From Clostridiales bacterium (GTDB taxonomy: Bacteria; Bacillota; Clostridia; Oscillospirales; Oscillospiraceae): a stretch of 40,115 nt of DNA. The stretch spans positions 1 through 40,115 of the forward strand of contig JAAYBW010000205.1 of assembly GCA_012729975.1 (NCBI GenBank), in the 5' to 3' direction. Below, piece after piece: positions 15,679-23,931 of the stretch. Each line of letters begins with the position of its first letter. Within the stretch, counting starts at the first letter, position 1. The notes below the pieces were generated by a model. The model was not told the origin of the DNA and did not search any database. It saw nothing but the letters and a program-made list of their open reading frames with translations. The translations under genes were made by a program, and so were the position numbers.

Positions 15679-16524
15679 GTGCGCGGCAAGAAAGAAATAA
15701 CAGATTTGATTATCGGCGCGGCACATGCGGATGATCGTATCCGGGCGGTGCTGCTGGTCGGATCGCGCGCAAATCCCGCCGTTCCCGAGGATATATATCA
15801 GGACTACGATATTATTTTCTTTGTCAGCGATATGTCCCCGTTCTATAACAATCCCGAATGGGTCATTTCCCGTTTCGGCAATCCTCTGATCATGCAGATG
15901 CCGGAAGCGATGCGCGATCCGGCCGGAGACGGAAGCTTCGTTTATTTAATGCTTTTCCCGGACGGAATACGAATAGACCTGAGCTTTCGGTTTTCAAAGT
16001 ATATCGATAACGGCGAGCCCGCCGTTATTTTGCTCGACAAAGACAACGGCAGCGGGTTCCTGCCGGTTTTGCCCGCTCCGAGTGACGCGTGCTGGCACAT
16101 CAGGCCGCCGACGCCCCTCTTTTATTATTCCTGCTGCAATAACTTCTGGTGGTGCCTGAACAATGCGGCGAAAGGTATCGCGCGAGACGAGCTTCCTTAT
16201 GTTATGCACATGCTCAACTGTGTGGTCCGGAAAGAATTACACGATATGATCGGCTATTATATCGGCACGCGGCACGGATTTGATATTTCCGTCGGCAAGA
16301 ACGGGAAATACTTTAAAAAATATCTTCCCCCGCAGCTTTATAACCGGTATACCGCCACCTTTTCAGGCGGTGAATATTCTGATATCCGGAAGGCACTTGA
16401 CGTGATGTGCGATTTGTTTCACACGCTGGCGCTGAAGGTGGCCGATCACTTTGGCTTCACCTACAGACAAGACGAGGAGAACGGGATCCGTGAATATTTG
16501 GCGATGGTTAAAAAAGCACTGTGA
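15679..16524 (+). CDS. Aminoglycoside 6-adenylyltransferase-like nucleotidyltransferase (ANT(6) family)
   Basis: The 281-residue protein has the streptomycin adenylyltransferase pattern: L-L-V-G-S-R-A-N-P near residues 25-33, I-Y-Q-D-Y-D-I-I-F (Asp42 and Asp44 of the nucleotide and metal site) and a later R-I-D-L-S-F acid. ANT(6) enzymes transfer AMP from ATP to streptomycin; many chromosomal homologues have no proven resistance role. The GTG start at 15679 was chosen because AAGGAGAG (15661-15668) lies ten bases upstream. No mobile element signatures are seen nearby, so a chromosomal relative is more likely than a recently gained resistance gene. Confidence 0.82.
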   Translation: MRGKKEITDLIIGAAHADDRIRAVLLVGSRANPAVPEDIYQDYDIIFFVSDMSPFYNNPEWVISRFGNPLIMQMPEAMRDPAGDGSFVYLMLFPDGIRIDLSFRFSKYIDNGEPAVILLDKDNGSGFLPVLPAPSDACWHIRPPTPLFYYSCCNNFWWCLNNAAKGIARDELPYVMHMLNCVVRKELHDMIGYYIGTRHGFDISVGKNGKYFKKYLPPQLYNRYTATFSGGEYSDIRKALDVMCDLFHTLALKVADHFGFTYRQDEENGIREYLAMVKKAL

Positions 16525-16561
16525 TATAATCCGGCCGCTGATTCGCGGTACGGATAAAGCG

Positions 16562-16592
16562 ATGCCCTCTCCCTTTATCCGGAAGAGGGCAT
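16562..16592. terminator. Hairpin between convergent genes
   Basis: ATGCCCTCT (16562-16570) pairs perfectly with AGAGGGCAT (16584-16592) around a 13-base loop. It lies between the rightward adenylyltransferase gene and the leftward SDR gene. Neither side has a clear U-tract, so termination is uncertain. Confidence 0.4.
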
Positions 16593-16622
16593 ACCTGCGC
16601 GTTTATTAAGCTGAACCCCGGG

Positions 16623-17552
16623 TTATTTCTTAAATGCGGGCACCTGTGTCTGCGTGTCGTAGATGGGGTTGGCTACATTGCGGCTGAAAACCTGCATAAA
16701 GACTTCGTTTGGCACTTCGTCGGGGAACGCTCTTGTGACAGCGGCGGCGTGGGCTTCCCATCCCTTTTTCCATTCCGCGTGCGTAAGTATGAACAGGTCT
16801 CCGCGCTTTATGCCGCGAACAACGCGCTCACCGGCCTCATCGGGCGACCGCTCAAGCGAGCCGGGCTCGAATTTCGGCATATTTTCGCGCATTTTCCTCA
16901 TTCTTGACATATCGGCGGGAGGATACGGAGAACCCAGATGCTTTTTGCGAAGCTCGTCCGTTGTTTTTCCGAGGTTTGTCTGGAACGGGCCCGGGCAGAA
17001 TACGCTGGCTCCTACTCCCGTGCCCTCAAGGTCGATCGCCAGAGTTTCCATTATTGCCATAACGGCACGCTTCGTAGAATTGTAAAGCACCATTCCGCTC
17101 AGAGGAATCAGGCCGTTCTTTGACGAAGTGCTTACTACGTGGCCGCCCTCGCCGTGTTTGAGGATCCGCGGCAGGATTGTTTTAATACCATTCAGTATGC
17201 TCGTATAATTGATGTTGATAAAAAAGTCAATGTCTTCATAGCCGGTCTCCCAGATCTTTCCCTCGGTATGGCCGATTCCGGCGTTGTTTACCAGTAAATG
17301 AATATTTCCGAAAACTGCCTCGGCTTCGTCCGCCGCCCTCACATAAGCTTCGCGATCGGTAACGTCAAGACGTATACCGTGAACGGGCCAGCCGTTTTCT
17401 TTGAAAAGAGGCAGGACCTCGTCGATGGCTTCCTGGCGGAAATCGGCGATGATAATATTCATGCCCTCTTTTGCACAGGCTTTGGCAATACCTAATCCCA
17501 GACCGCTCGCTGCGCCCGTAATAAACGCGGTTTTGTTTTTCAGATCTTTCAT
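16623..17552 (-). CDS. Short-chain dehydrogenase/reductase (SDR)
   Basis: The 309-residue protein is a classical SDR: T-G-A-A-S-G-L-G-L-G (residues 11-20) binds the dinucleotide, N-N-A-G lies at about 90, a catalytic Ser is in S-T-S-S-K, and Y-N-S-T-K (about 157-161) is the YxxxK pair. Asp37 in I-I-A-D-F at the end of the second strand favours NAD(H). A C-terminal extension of about 60 residues is longer than in minimal SDRs. Substrate unknown. AGGGGG precedes the ATG. An array of short repeats just upstream of the gene (17580-17625) suggests a dedicated repressor. Confidence 0.83.
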   Translation of the reverse strand: MKDLKNKTAFITGAASGLGLGIAKACAKEGMNIIIADFRQEAIDEVLPLFKENGWPVHGIRLDVTDREAYVRAADEAEAVFGNIHLLVNNAGIGHTEGKIWETGYEDIDFFININYTSILNGIKTILPRILKHGEGGHVVSTSSKNGLIPLSGMVLYNSTKRAVMAIMETLAIDLEGTGVGASVFCPGPFQTNLGKTTDELRKKHLGSPYPPADMSRMRKMRENMPKFEPGSLERSPDEAGERVVRGIKRGDLFILTHAEWKKGWEAHAAAVTRAFPDEVPNEVFMQVFSRNVANPIYDTQTQVPAFKK

Positions 17553-17579
17553 ACGTATCCCCCTATCACATTTTAGTGC

Positions 17580-17625
17580 TGATTAATTGATTAATCATGA
17601 TTAAATACTATAGCATACTATAGCA
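17580..17625 (-). promoter_or_regulatory. Repeat-rich operator/promoter of the SDR gene
   Basis: Three TGATTAA elements (17580-17586, 17588-17594, 17598-17604) lie in tandem, and the middle one forms the palindrome TGATTAATCA (17588-17597). They are followed by a perfect 10-bp tandem repeat TACTATAGCA (17606-17615 and 17616-17625). On the minus strand the latter supplies two TATAGT -10-like boxes. The TGATTAA sites would lie at or just after the transcription start, a usual repressor position. No -35 box close to consensus is seen. Confidence 0.45.
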
Positions 17626-17707
17626 TTTTTCTCCGTGATTTGCATTAAAAAATTATTCCGCTCATGATATTGCCCGAAATCGGGCAGGAATACCCTTTAG
17701 AGCAGGA

Positions 17708-17736
17708 TTGACCGGTTACCGGGATAATGTTAGAAT
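17708..17736 (+). promoter_or_regulatory. Promoter of the MFS transporter gene
   Basis: TTGACC (17708-17713), a 17-bp spacer and TAGAAT (17731-17736) lie about 30 bases before the ATG. Confidence 0.6.
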
Positions 17737-17766
17737 ACATTGATTGCTATGCAAGGGTGATGCGGT

Positions 17767-19011
17767 ATGAAGGGAAAAACAGGGACGGCGACCATTTGGA
17801 ATAAAAATTTTATATGCGTATTGCTTGCCAATATGTTCCTTGGCTTTTCCAATTCATCGGTTAATACCCTTGTTTCCACATTTGCCGATTTCCTGGGTGC
17901 CGGCGCTGTGCTTGTAGGCGCGCTCACCGGCATGTATTTCGGAGTGTCGTTTTTAATGCGTCCGGTTGCGGGACCGGTGACAACAAGGTTTGATAAGCGA
18001 AACCTGATGATTTTGGCGTTTGCTCTGGGTATGCTGGCGAATTTGGGATACGCTTTTACAAGAAGTGTCGGACTTTTTGTGGTTTTTCGCATTCTCACCG
18101 GGATGCAGTTCAGTATAATCGGGCCTCTCGCGATGACTGTCGCAAGCGACAGCCTGCCCCCGGAAAAGCTCGGCTCGGGGCTCGGGTTCTATGGTGTGGC
18201 CATGGCGATTTCCTCGGCTCTCGGGCCGTCAATCGGCATATGGCTGAAAGACTCGGGAACGGCTTTGAAAGGCGAGAGCTTCGGATTTTTGCTTGTTTTC
18301 CTTTTCGCCTCATTATGTCTCGGTATAGCGGTAATCCCGAGCTTACTGATATGTATACCGAAAAAAACAAAAGCGGAGCTCGCGGATATAGGAGTCTGGT
18401 ACAAAAATATCGTGGCGGTACCCGCGCTTCCTCCCGCACTTATTATCCTGTTTGTGTCAACGGCACATTCCATGTTCAGCGCTTATATGTATCCGTACGC
18501 AAAGGAACTGGGCGTTGCCGGAATCGGTTCTTTTTTTACCGTATACGCGGTTGTGCTCCTGGCCGCAAGACCTCTGAGCGGGCGGATGATTGATAAATAC
18601 GGCGCTTTCAAACTGATATTTATCGGTTCGGTTATATTTGCGCTGTCGTTTGTTTTCGTAGGCATAAGCCGCTCTCTTGCCTCGCTTTTATGCGCCGCCT
18701 TCGTTGCGGCTGTCGGTTACGGCACCGCGCAGCCCGCGATACAGACAATGTGCATGCAGTCTGTAGCGCCGGTTAAGCGGGCGGTGGCCAGCAATACGAT
18801 ATATGTGGGTATGGATCTGGGTTTATTTGCAGGCCCTCTCATCGGCGGGGTTATTTATTCGCTGGCAGGCAGTTACTCTGTTACGTATTTAGCTATGGTA
18901 ATACCGTTATGCGCGGCTATGCTGGTTCTTAAATTATCGTGGAAATACTATGAGAAAAGCAAAAGGAGAGCCGACGGGGAACAGACAGTGAATAAGGACT
19001 GCGCCGAATAA
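17767..19011 (+). CDS. Major facilitator superfamily (MFS) transporter
   Basis: The 414-residue protein has 12 predicted membrane helices in two halves. The MFS loop 2-3 motif is present as a variant (M-Y-F-G-V-S-F-L-M-R-P-V-A-G-P-V-T-T-R-F), with a matching motif in the second half (A-A-R-P-L-S-G-R-M-I-D-K-Y-G). The type resembles drug or metabolite efflux carriers; the substrate is unknown. It is divergent from the SDR gene with about 210 bases between them, so the two could share regulation. AAGGGTG lies before the ATG. Confidence 0.82.
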   Translation: MKGKTGTATIWNKNFICVLLANMFLGFSNSSVNTLVSTFADFLGAGAVLVGALTGMYFGVSFLMRPVAGPVTTRFDKRNLMILAFALGMLANLGYAFTRSVGLFVVFRILTGMQFSIIGPLAMTVASDSLPPEKLGSGLGFYGVAMAISSALGPSIGIWLKDSGTALKGESFGFLLVFLFASLCLGIAVIPSLLICIPKKTKAELADIGVWYKNIVAVPALPPALIILFVSTAHSMFSAYMYPYAKELGVAGIGSFFTVYAVVLLAARPLSGRMIDKYGAFKLIFIGSVIFALSFVFVGISRSLASLLCAAFVAAVGYGTAQPAIQTMCMQSVAPVKRAVASNTIYVGMDLGLFAGPLIGGVIYSLAGSYSVTYLAMVIPLCAAMLVLKLSWKYYEKSKRRADGEQTVNKDCAE

Positions 19012-19203
19012 ATTTTACGGCCTGCCGCGTCAGGCGCGTATTAGTACCGGCGCAGCGAAAAAAGATCAAATAGTCCTTGAACATAATGCCCGATAGATGT
19101 AAGATATTTTTTACTAAAACTCAACGTATGATCAGCGGCCATATATGTTCTGCAACGCACGGTAATGTAAATATCGATTAAACATAAGGGAGGTATGCTA
19201 GAA

Positions 19204-20205
19204 ATGAACGTAAAAGAAATGTTTCTGTCCGCGCTGCGAAACGAAAAGCCGATCAAATGGATGGGTTATGCCTTTGAGGCTTTCCCGAAAAGCCAGTTTC
19301 ACGTTGTGGTTGACCCTATATCAATATGGGACATCCTTTATTTGTCCGGTGAATCCGTAGTCGATCACTGGGGCGTAGTACATCGCTATCTGCCCGGCGA
19401 TCCCGGCATAATTCCCATGGTAAATGACAGCAACAAGGTGATTAAGGATATCACGCGCTGGCGCGACTATGTCAATTTCCCGGATATACCCGAGCTCGAC
19501 TGGAGCGACGCGAAAAAGACAATCGACGGCATGGACAGGGACACAACGATGGTCATGGTTCCGACCTTCCGGGGACTGTTTGAACGCGCGCACTGCCTTA
19601 TGACTTTTGAAGACACGCTGGTTAATATGTATGAAGAACCGGAGGCGATGAATGAACTTTTCGGAGCATATACGGACTGGAAGCTGAAGGCCTGCGAGCA
19701 GATCATTGACAATCTTCATCCCGACATCATTCATTCTCACGATGACTGGGGTTCCAAGACGAGTCTGTTCTTCTCTCCCGCTAAATTCCGTGAGCTTTTA
19801 AAGCCGCATTATGAACGCCTGTACGGATATATCAAAAAGCGCGGCGTGATGGTTCAGCATCACGCAGACTGCTATTGCCAGGGCATAGAAACCGATCTTG
19901 TCGATCTCGGCGTCGATATGTGGCAGGGAGTTCTCCCCACTAACGATATTATTAAAATTCGGGAAAACACGAAGGGTAAACTGCTTTTGATGGGAGGTAT
20001 CGAGCAGGCGGTAATAGATCGGGAAGAGGCGACTGAGGATGAGATCCGCGCCGAGGTGCGAAGGGCTATAGACACATACGCCCCGGGCGGCGCATTTTTG
20101 CCGTGTATCGGGAGCCTGGAATGTGTAAACTCCTTTGTGACTCCGATCGTTATAGACGAATGCAACCGCTACGGCGCGCAGTGGCTTGCCAAACAAAATC
20201 AGTAG
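19204..20205 (+). CDS. Uroporphyrinogen decarboxylase-fold protein (methyltransferase MtaA-like)
   Basis: The 333-residue protein has the URO-D fold seen in both HemE and corrinoid/coenzyme M methyltransferases. Marks are H-D-D-W-G-S-K-T-S near residue 180, Q-H-H-A-D-C-Y-C near 220, and L-M-G-G-I-E-Q near 262. The His-Ala-Asp-Cys motif replaces the usual H-x-D-G and offers a thiol for zinc, as in methyltransferases; no heme pathway gene is nearby. Function is therefore probably methyl transfer or an unknown reaction. The ATG at 19204 was preferred to 19195 because GGGAGG at 19188-19193 is too close to the first. Why it sits next to the glutaconyl-CoA cluster is unclear. Confidence 0.72.
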   Translation: MNVKEMFLSALRNEKPIKWMGYAFEAFPKSQFHVVVDPISIWDILYLSGESVVDHWGVVHRYLPGDPGIIPMVNDSNKVIKDITRWRDYVNFPDIPELDWSDAKKTIDGMDRDTTMVMVPTFRGLFERAHCLMTFEDTLVNMYEEPEAMNELFGAYTDWKLKACEQIIDNLHPDIIHSHDDWGSKTSLFFSPAKFRELLKPHYERLYGYIKKRGVMVQHHADCYCQGIETDLVDLGVDMWQGVLPTNDIIKIRENTKGKLLLMGGIEQAVIDREEATEDEIRAEVRRAIDTYAPGGAFLPCIGSLECVNSFVTPIVIDECNRYGAQWLAKQNQ

Positions 20206-20504
20206 CTCAAAGTATATTTCACGGATAGTGTCAATCCGCGGGAGGCATGATACAAAAAAATAATGACCTTCGGCATAACCCGGTTTAATAATCTCGGTTT
20301 AAAAGCGTTTACCGCCCCCTCCGCGTGTTTTTTCGGACACGGCGCCGCATCGGGTGCCTTTGCCGGACGAACGGCGAATAAAGCGTTCGGCTGCGCATCT
20401 CATATCGTCTGTTCATCTGTTAAAAGTGCGTTTTATTTATATATCGGAGGGCAATGTGTTTAGTTAAAATGTTCAGTTTTTGAAGCATTTCGTTGAAATT
20501 ACTA
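20206..20504. other. Gene-free stretch before the glutaconyl-CoA cluster
   Basis: About 300 bases hold no convincing gene. A 66-codon open frame at 20263-20463 has no ribosome site and no recognisable protein. No known riboswitch, tRNA or terminator was recognised; the last hundred bases are AT-rich and run into the promoter at 20505. Confidence 0.5.
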
Positions 20505-20533
20505 TATACATTTCTACGGCAATCATTTATAAT
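20505..20533 (+). promoter_or_regulatory. Promoter of the glutaconyl-CoA/butyrate cluster
   Basis: A perfect -10 box TATAAT (20528-20533) is spaced 17 bp from TATACA (20505-20510), 4 of 6 matches to the -35 consensus. The start of gcdA lies about 50 bases downstream after AGGAGG (20573-20578). Confidence 0.6.
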
Positions 20534-20585
20534 ATTAACGAATTCTATATGATCATTCAAATTATCGATGTGAGGAGGGAAATGC

Positions 20586-22349
20586 ATGAGTACATTTGGT
20601 TACTCAATGCCTGATTATTTCCAAAACATGTCAGCTATCGGCTCGCCGCTTGATAAGCATAACGACGAGAACGAGGCTGAACTGAAAAAGATTGAGGATG
20701 AACTGCAAAAACAGTTATCCGAAGTTCTGGCTTCCGGCCGCACCGACGAATCGCTTAATAAGTCGGGACAGATGACGGCTATGCAGCGTCTTGAGATTCT
20801 GGTAGATAAGGGCTCCTGGTTTCCGCTCAACAGCCTTTATAATCCCGGCGACAACGCCGACGGAAGCACCGGAGTCATTACCGGTCTGGGCAAGATTCAC
20901 GACAAGTGGGCGGTCATAATCGCATCGGATAACAAAAAGCTTGCCGGAGCCTGGGTAGCCGGACAGGCCTTGAAGCTGACGCGCGCGACAGATATCGCAA
21001 AGCAGCTTCATATCCCGCTTGTCTATGTCCTCAACTGCAGCGGCGTCAAGCTCGACGAGCAGGAGAAGGTCTATGCGGGCCGCGTTACGGGCGGCACGCC
21101 GTTTTTCCGCCACGCCGAACTGATGCAGCTCGGAGTCCCGGTTCTTGTCGGCATCTACGGCACGAACCCCGCCGGCGGCGGATATCACGCCATCAGCCCC
21201 ACCATCCTGATTGCCCATGAGAAAGCAAATATGGCGGTCGGCGGCGCCGGCATCGTCGGCGGAATGAACCCCAAGGGGTATGTGGACAAGGAGACCGCGC
21301 AAGCTCTCATCGACGCCACCAGAAACGCCGTTGAAGAAGATCCTCCCGGAGCGGTTGCGATTCATTACGGCGAGACGGGATTCTTCCGCGAGGTATATAC
21401 CGAGGAAGAGGGCGTTCTGGAAGCCATTAAAAAATATATGGATGCAATTCCCGCCTACAACGAAAACTTCTTCCGTGTCGACGACCCGAAGGAACCTGCT
21501 TACCCGGGCGCCGACCTCTATACGCATGTGCCCTTCAACCAGAAGCGCGCCTATGACATGAAGAAGGTCCTCGCCTGCCTGTTCGACGGCAGCGAGTTCA
21601 TGGAATTCAAAAAAGGCTACGGCCCCGAGATTATTGCGGGTCTTGCAAAAGTCAACGGTCTGCTTTGCGGCGTTGTCGCTAACGCGCAGGGCATGTTCCC
21701 GAATTATCCCGAGTACCGCGAAGGCAGCGTAGGCATCGGCGGTAAGCTGTATCGCCAGGGTCTTATTAAAATGAGCGAGTTTATAACGCTGTGCGCCAGA
21801 GACCGCATCCCGGTGATCTGGATCCAGGATACCACCGGCATCGACGTGGGCGACCCCGCCGAGAAGGCCGAGCTCCTTGGCCTTGGGCAGTCTCTCATCT
21901 TCAGCATAGAGAACGCGAAGATACCGCAGATGGAGATCACGCTCCGCAAGGGAACCGCGGCCGCGCACTACGTCATCGGCGGCCCGCAGGGCAACAACAC
22001 AAACGTTTTCAGCCTCGGCACCGCCGCGACGGAGATCTACGTCATGCACGGCGAGACAGCCGCTGCCGCGCTGTCTGCCCGCCGCCTTGTCAAGGATCAG
22101 GACGCCGGCAAGGACATCCAGCCCACCATTGACAAGATGAACGAGGTCATCAAGGCCTACTACGATAAATCCCGTCCCGGCTACTGCGCCAAGGTCGGCT
22201 TTGTCGATGAGATCGTTAAAATGGACGCACTGCGCAACTATATCTGCGCTTTTATCGGAGCCGCTTATCAGAATCCGACCGGACTCTGCGCATTCCATCA
22301 GATGCTGACTCCGAGGGTAATCCGTGACTGGGACAATCTTAATAAGTGA
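20586..22349 (+). CDS. gcdA: Glutaconyl-CoA decarboxylase alpha subunit (carboxyltransferase)
   Basis: This 587-residue protein equals the length I recall for GcdA of Acidaminococcus and shares its special N-terminus (Y-S-M-P-D-Y-F-Q-N-M near 6-15). Crotonase-fold carboxyltransferase motifs are present: L-N-C-S-G-V-K, G-T-N-P-A-G-G-G-Y-H (about 195-204), I-W-I-Q-D-T-T-G-I-D-V-G (about 414-425), and R-K-G-T-A-A-A-H-Y-V-I-G-G-P. GcdA moves the carboxyl group from glutaconyl-CoA to biotin, giving crotonyl-CoA. In the known enzyme the membrane subunit GcdB then decarboxylates carboxybiotin and pumps Na+; no GcdB is found in this window. It is the first gene of the cluster, 24 bases before the 5S-like gene. 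A related specificity (methylmalonyl-CoA) is possible but less likely given the N-terminus. Confidence 0.9.
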   Translation: MSTFGYSMPDYFQNMSAIGSPLDKHNDENEAELKKIEDELQKQLSEVLASGRTDESLNKSGQMTAMQRLEILVDKGSWFPLNSLYNPGDNADGSTGVITGLGKIHDKWAVIIASDNKKLAGAWVAGQALKLTRATDIAKQLHIPLVYVLNCSGVKLDEQEKVYAGRVTGGTPFFRHAELMQLGVPVLVGIYGTNPAGGGYHAISPTILIAHEKANMAVGGAGIVGGMNPKGYVDKETAQALIDATRNAVEEDPPGAVAIHYGETGFFREVYTEEEGVLEAIKKYMDAIPAYNENFFRVDDPKEPAYPGADLYTHVPFNQKRAYDMKKVLACLFDGSEFMEFKKGYGPEIIAGLAKVNGLLCGVVANAQGMFPNYPEYREGSVGIGGKLYRQGLIKMSEFITLCARDRIPVIWIQDTTGIDVGDPAEKAELLGLGQSLIFSIENAKIPQMEITLRKGTAAAHYVIGGPQGNNTNVFSLGTAATEIYVMHGETAAAALSARRLVKDQDAGKDIQPTIDKMNEVIKAYYDKSRPGYCAKVGFVDEIVKMDALRNYICAFIGAAYQNPTGLCAFHQMLTPRVIRDWDNLNK

Positions 22350-22373
22350 CAACACAATCTGTGAGGTGACAAT

Positions 22374-23909
22374 ATGTCAATAGGTGCAAATGTCTTTGGA
22401 GCAGACATGAAACCGCTGCTTATAACAGACACGATTCTGCGCGACGCGCACCAGTCACAGGCCGCTACGCGCATGAGGACTGAAGATATGCTGCCCGCCT
22501 GTCCGATTCTGGACAGCATCGGGTACTGGTCGCTGGAATGCTGGGGCGGCGCTACCTTCGACACATGCATGCGGTACTTGGACGAGGATCCCTGGGAGCG
22601 GCTTCGCACACTGAAAAAGGCGCTTCCGAATACAAAACTGCAAATGCTTCTGCGCGGACAGAATATACTCGGATATCGGAATTATTCGGATGATGTGCTG
22701 GACAGATTCTGCAAAAAGTCTATTGAAAACGGAATCGATGTCGTCAGGATTTTCGATGCGCTCAATGACACGAGAAACGTACAAAGAGCAATGCAAAGCG
22801 TTAAGGAGTACGGCGGTCTTTGCGAGCCGGCGATGTCATATACGATAAGCCCGATCCACAGTGAACAGTATTTCATCGACCTGGCCCTGAAGCTTGAGGA
22901 TATGGGCGCAGATGTTATATGCATCAAAGATATGGCAAATCTGCTTTTGCCCATCGCCGCGTACAGCCTCGTGGAAAAGCTGAAAAAGCGTATCAAGGTT
23001 CCTATCCATCTGCATACACACAACACAACCGGAACCGGCGATATGGTTTACCTTATGGCTGCCCTGGCCGGAGTGGATATAGTGGATACCGCGCTCTCTC
23101 CGCTCGGCAACGGAACCGCTCAGCCTGCTACCGAGCCTCTGGTGGCCACCTTAAAGGGGAGCGAGCGCGACACAAAGCTTGACCTTGAAAAGCTCAGCGA
23201 GGCTGCAAAGCATTTTCGTGCCGTAGCCGACAAACTCATCGCCGAGAAGGTCATTGATCCGAAGGTGCTGCAGGTCGATACGAACACGCTCATATACCAG
23301 GTTCCCGGAGGTATGCTCTCAAACCTTATCTCTCAGCTCAAGGAAGCGAAGGCGGAGAGTAAATACTACGATGTTTTAAATGAGACCGCGGAAGTCCGCA
23401 GGGAGTTTGGCTATCCGCCTCTGGTGACCCCGACAAGCCAGATTGTAGGCACTCAGGCCGTTATGAACGTAATTGCCGGAGAGCGCTACAAAATGGTTAC
23501 CAAAGAATCCAAGGCGCTGCTGCGCGGCGAATACGGACAGCTTCCCGGCCCCGTAGATCCCAAGGTTCAAAAAAAGGTCATCGGCGATGACGAGGTAATA
23601 ACCTGCAGGCCCGCCGACCTTCTAAAGCCCGAATTTGATAATCTCAAGCAGGAAATCGGAGACCTTGCGCGTTCCGAAGAAGATGTTTTAAGTTACGCTC
23701 TTTTCCCGGCGGTAGCAAGAGCCTTCTTCGAGCGCCGTCTTGAAAAAGAAAACGGAATAAGCGACGAGATTCTGGCCGTGATTGCCGCCGCCGTACAGGG
23801 TATGGACGATGAAGAGCCGCATCCGCTTATTCGAAATTACGGAAAAACATATTTAAGCAATGCCGATATTCCGGCGGTAAATCCCACAATACGCAGCTGC
23901 GGAAATTGA
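22374..23909 (+). CDS. Transcarboxylase 5S-like / pyruvate carboxylase subunit B-like carboxyltransferase
   Basis: The 511-residue protein matches the 5S subunit of propionibacterial methylmalonyl-CoA:pyruvate transcarboxylase in length and along most of its sequence (E-C-W-G-G-A-T, L-L-R-G-Q-N, V-T-P-T-S-Q-I-V-G-T-Q-A). Metal ligands of the TIM barrel are present: Asp24 in L-R-D-A-H-Q-S, Lys185 (carbamylated lysine) in I-K-D-M-A, and His214 and His216 in H-T-H. It exchanges carboxyl between biotin and pyruvate/oxaloacetate. It lacks a fused biotinyl domain, which the next gene supplies. OadA or PycB function is the alternative, but no OadB or biotin carboxylase is present. The ATG at 22374 follows GTGAGGTGA. 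Confidence 0.87.
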   Translation: MSIGANVFGADMKPLLITDTILRDAHQSQAATRMRTEDMLPACPILDSIGYWSLECWGGATFDTCMRYLDEDPWERLRTLKKALPNTKLQMLLRGQNILGYRNYSDDVLDRFCKKSIENGIDVVRIFDALNDTRNVQRAMQSVKEYGGLCEPAMSYTISPIHSEQYFIDLALKLEDMGADVICIKDMANLLLPIAAYSLVEKLKKRIKVPIHLHTHNTTGTGDMVYLMAALAGVDIVDTALSPLGNGTAQPATEPLVATLKGSERDTKLDLEKLSEAAKHFRAVADKLIAEKVIDPKVLQVDTNTLIYQVPGGMLSNLISQLKEAKAESKYYDVLNETAEVRREFGYPPLVTPTSQIVGTQAVMNVIAGERYKMVTKESKALLRGEYGQLPGPVDPKVQKKVIGDDEVITCRPADLLKPEFDNLKQEIGDLARSEEDVLSYALFPAVARAFFERRLEKENGISDEILAVIAAAVQGMDDEEPHPLIRNYGKTYLSNADIPAVNPTIRSCGN

Positions 23910-23931
23910 ATACCGAGAGGAGATATATACA

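Noticed and set aside
15679-16524. Recently acquired antibiotic resistance gene
   Set aside because: No transposase, integrase, flanking repeats or obvious change of base composition; the protein could be a chromosomal ANT(6) relative with another role.
20263-20463. A 66-codon frame before the gcdA promoter
   Set aside because: No ribosome site and no recognisable protein; treated as intergenic.
20715-22355. A 546-codon open frame on the minus strand opposite gcdA
   Set aside because: It is antisense to a clearly conserved gene; its length is caused by the strong G/C bias at third codon positions of gcdA. No ribosome site or recognisable family.
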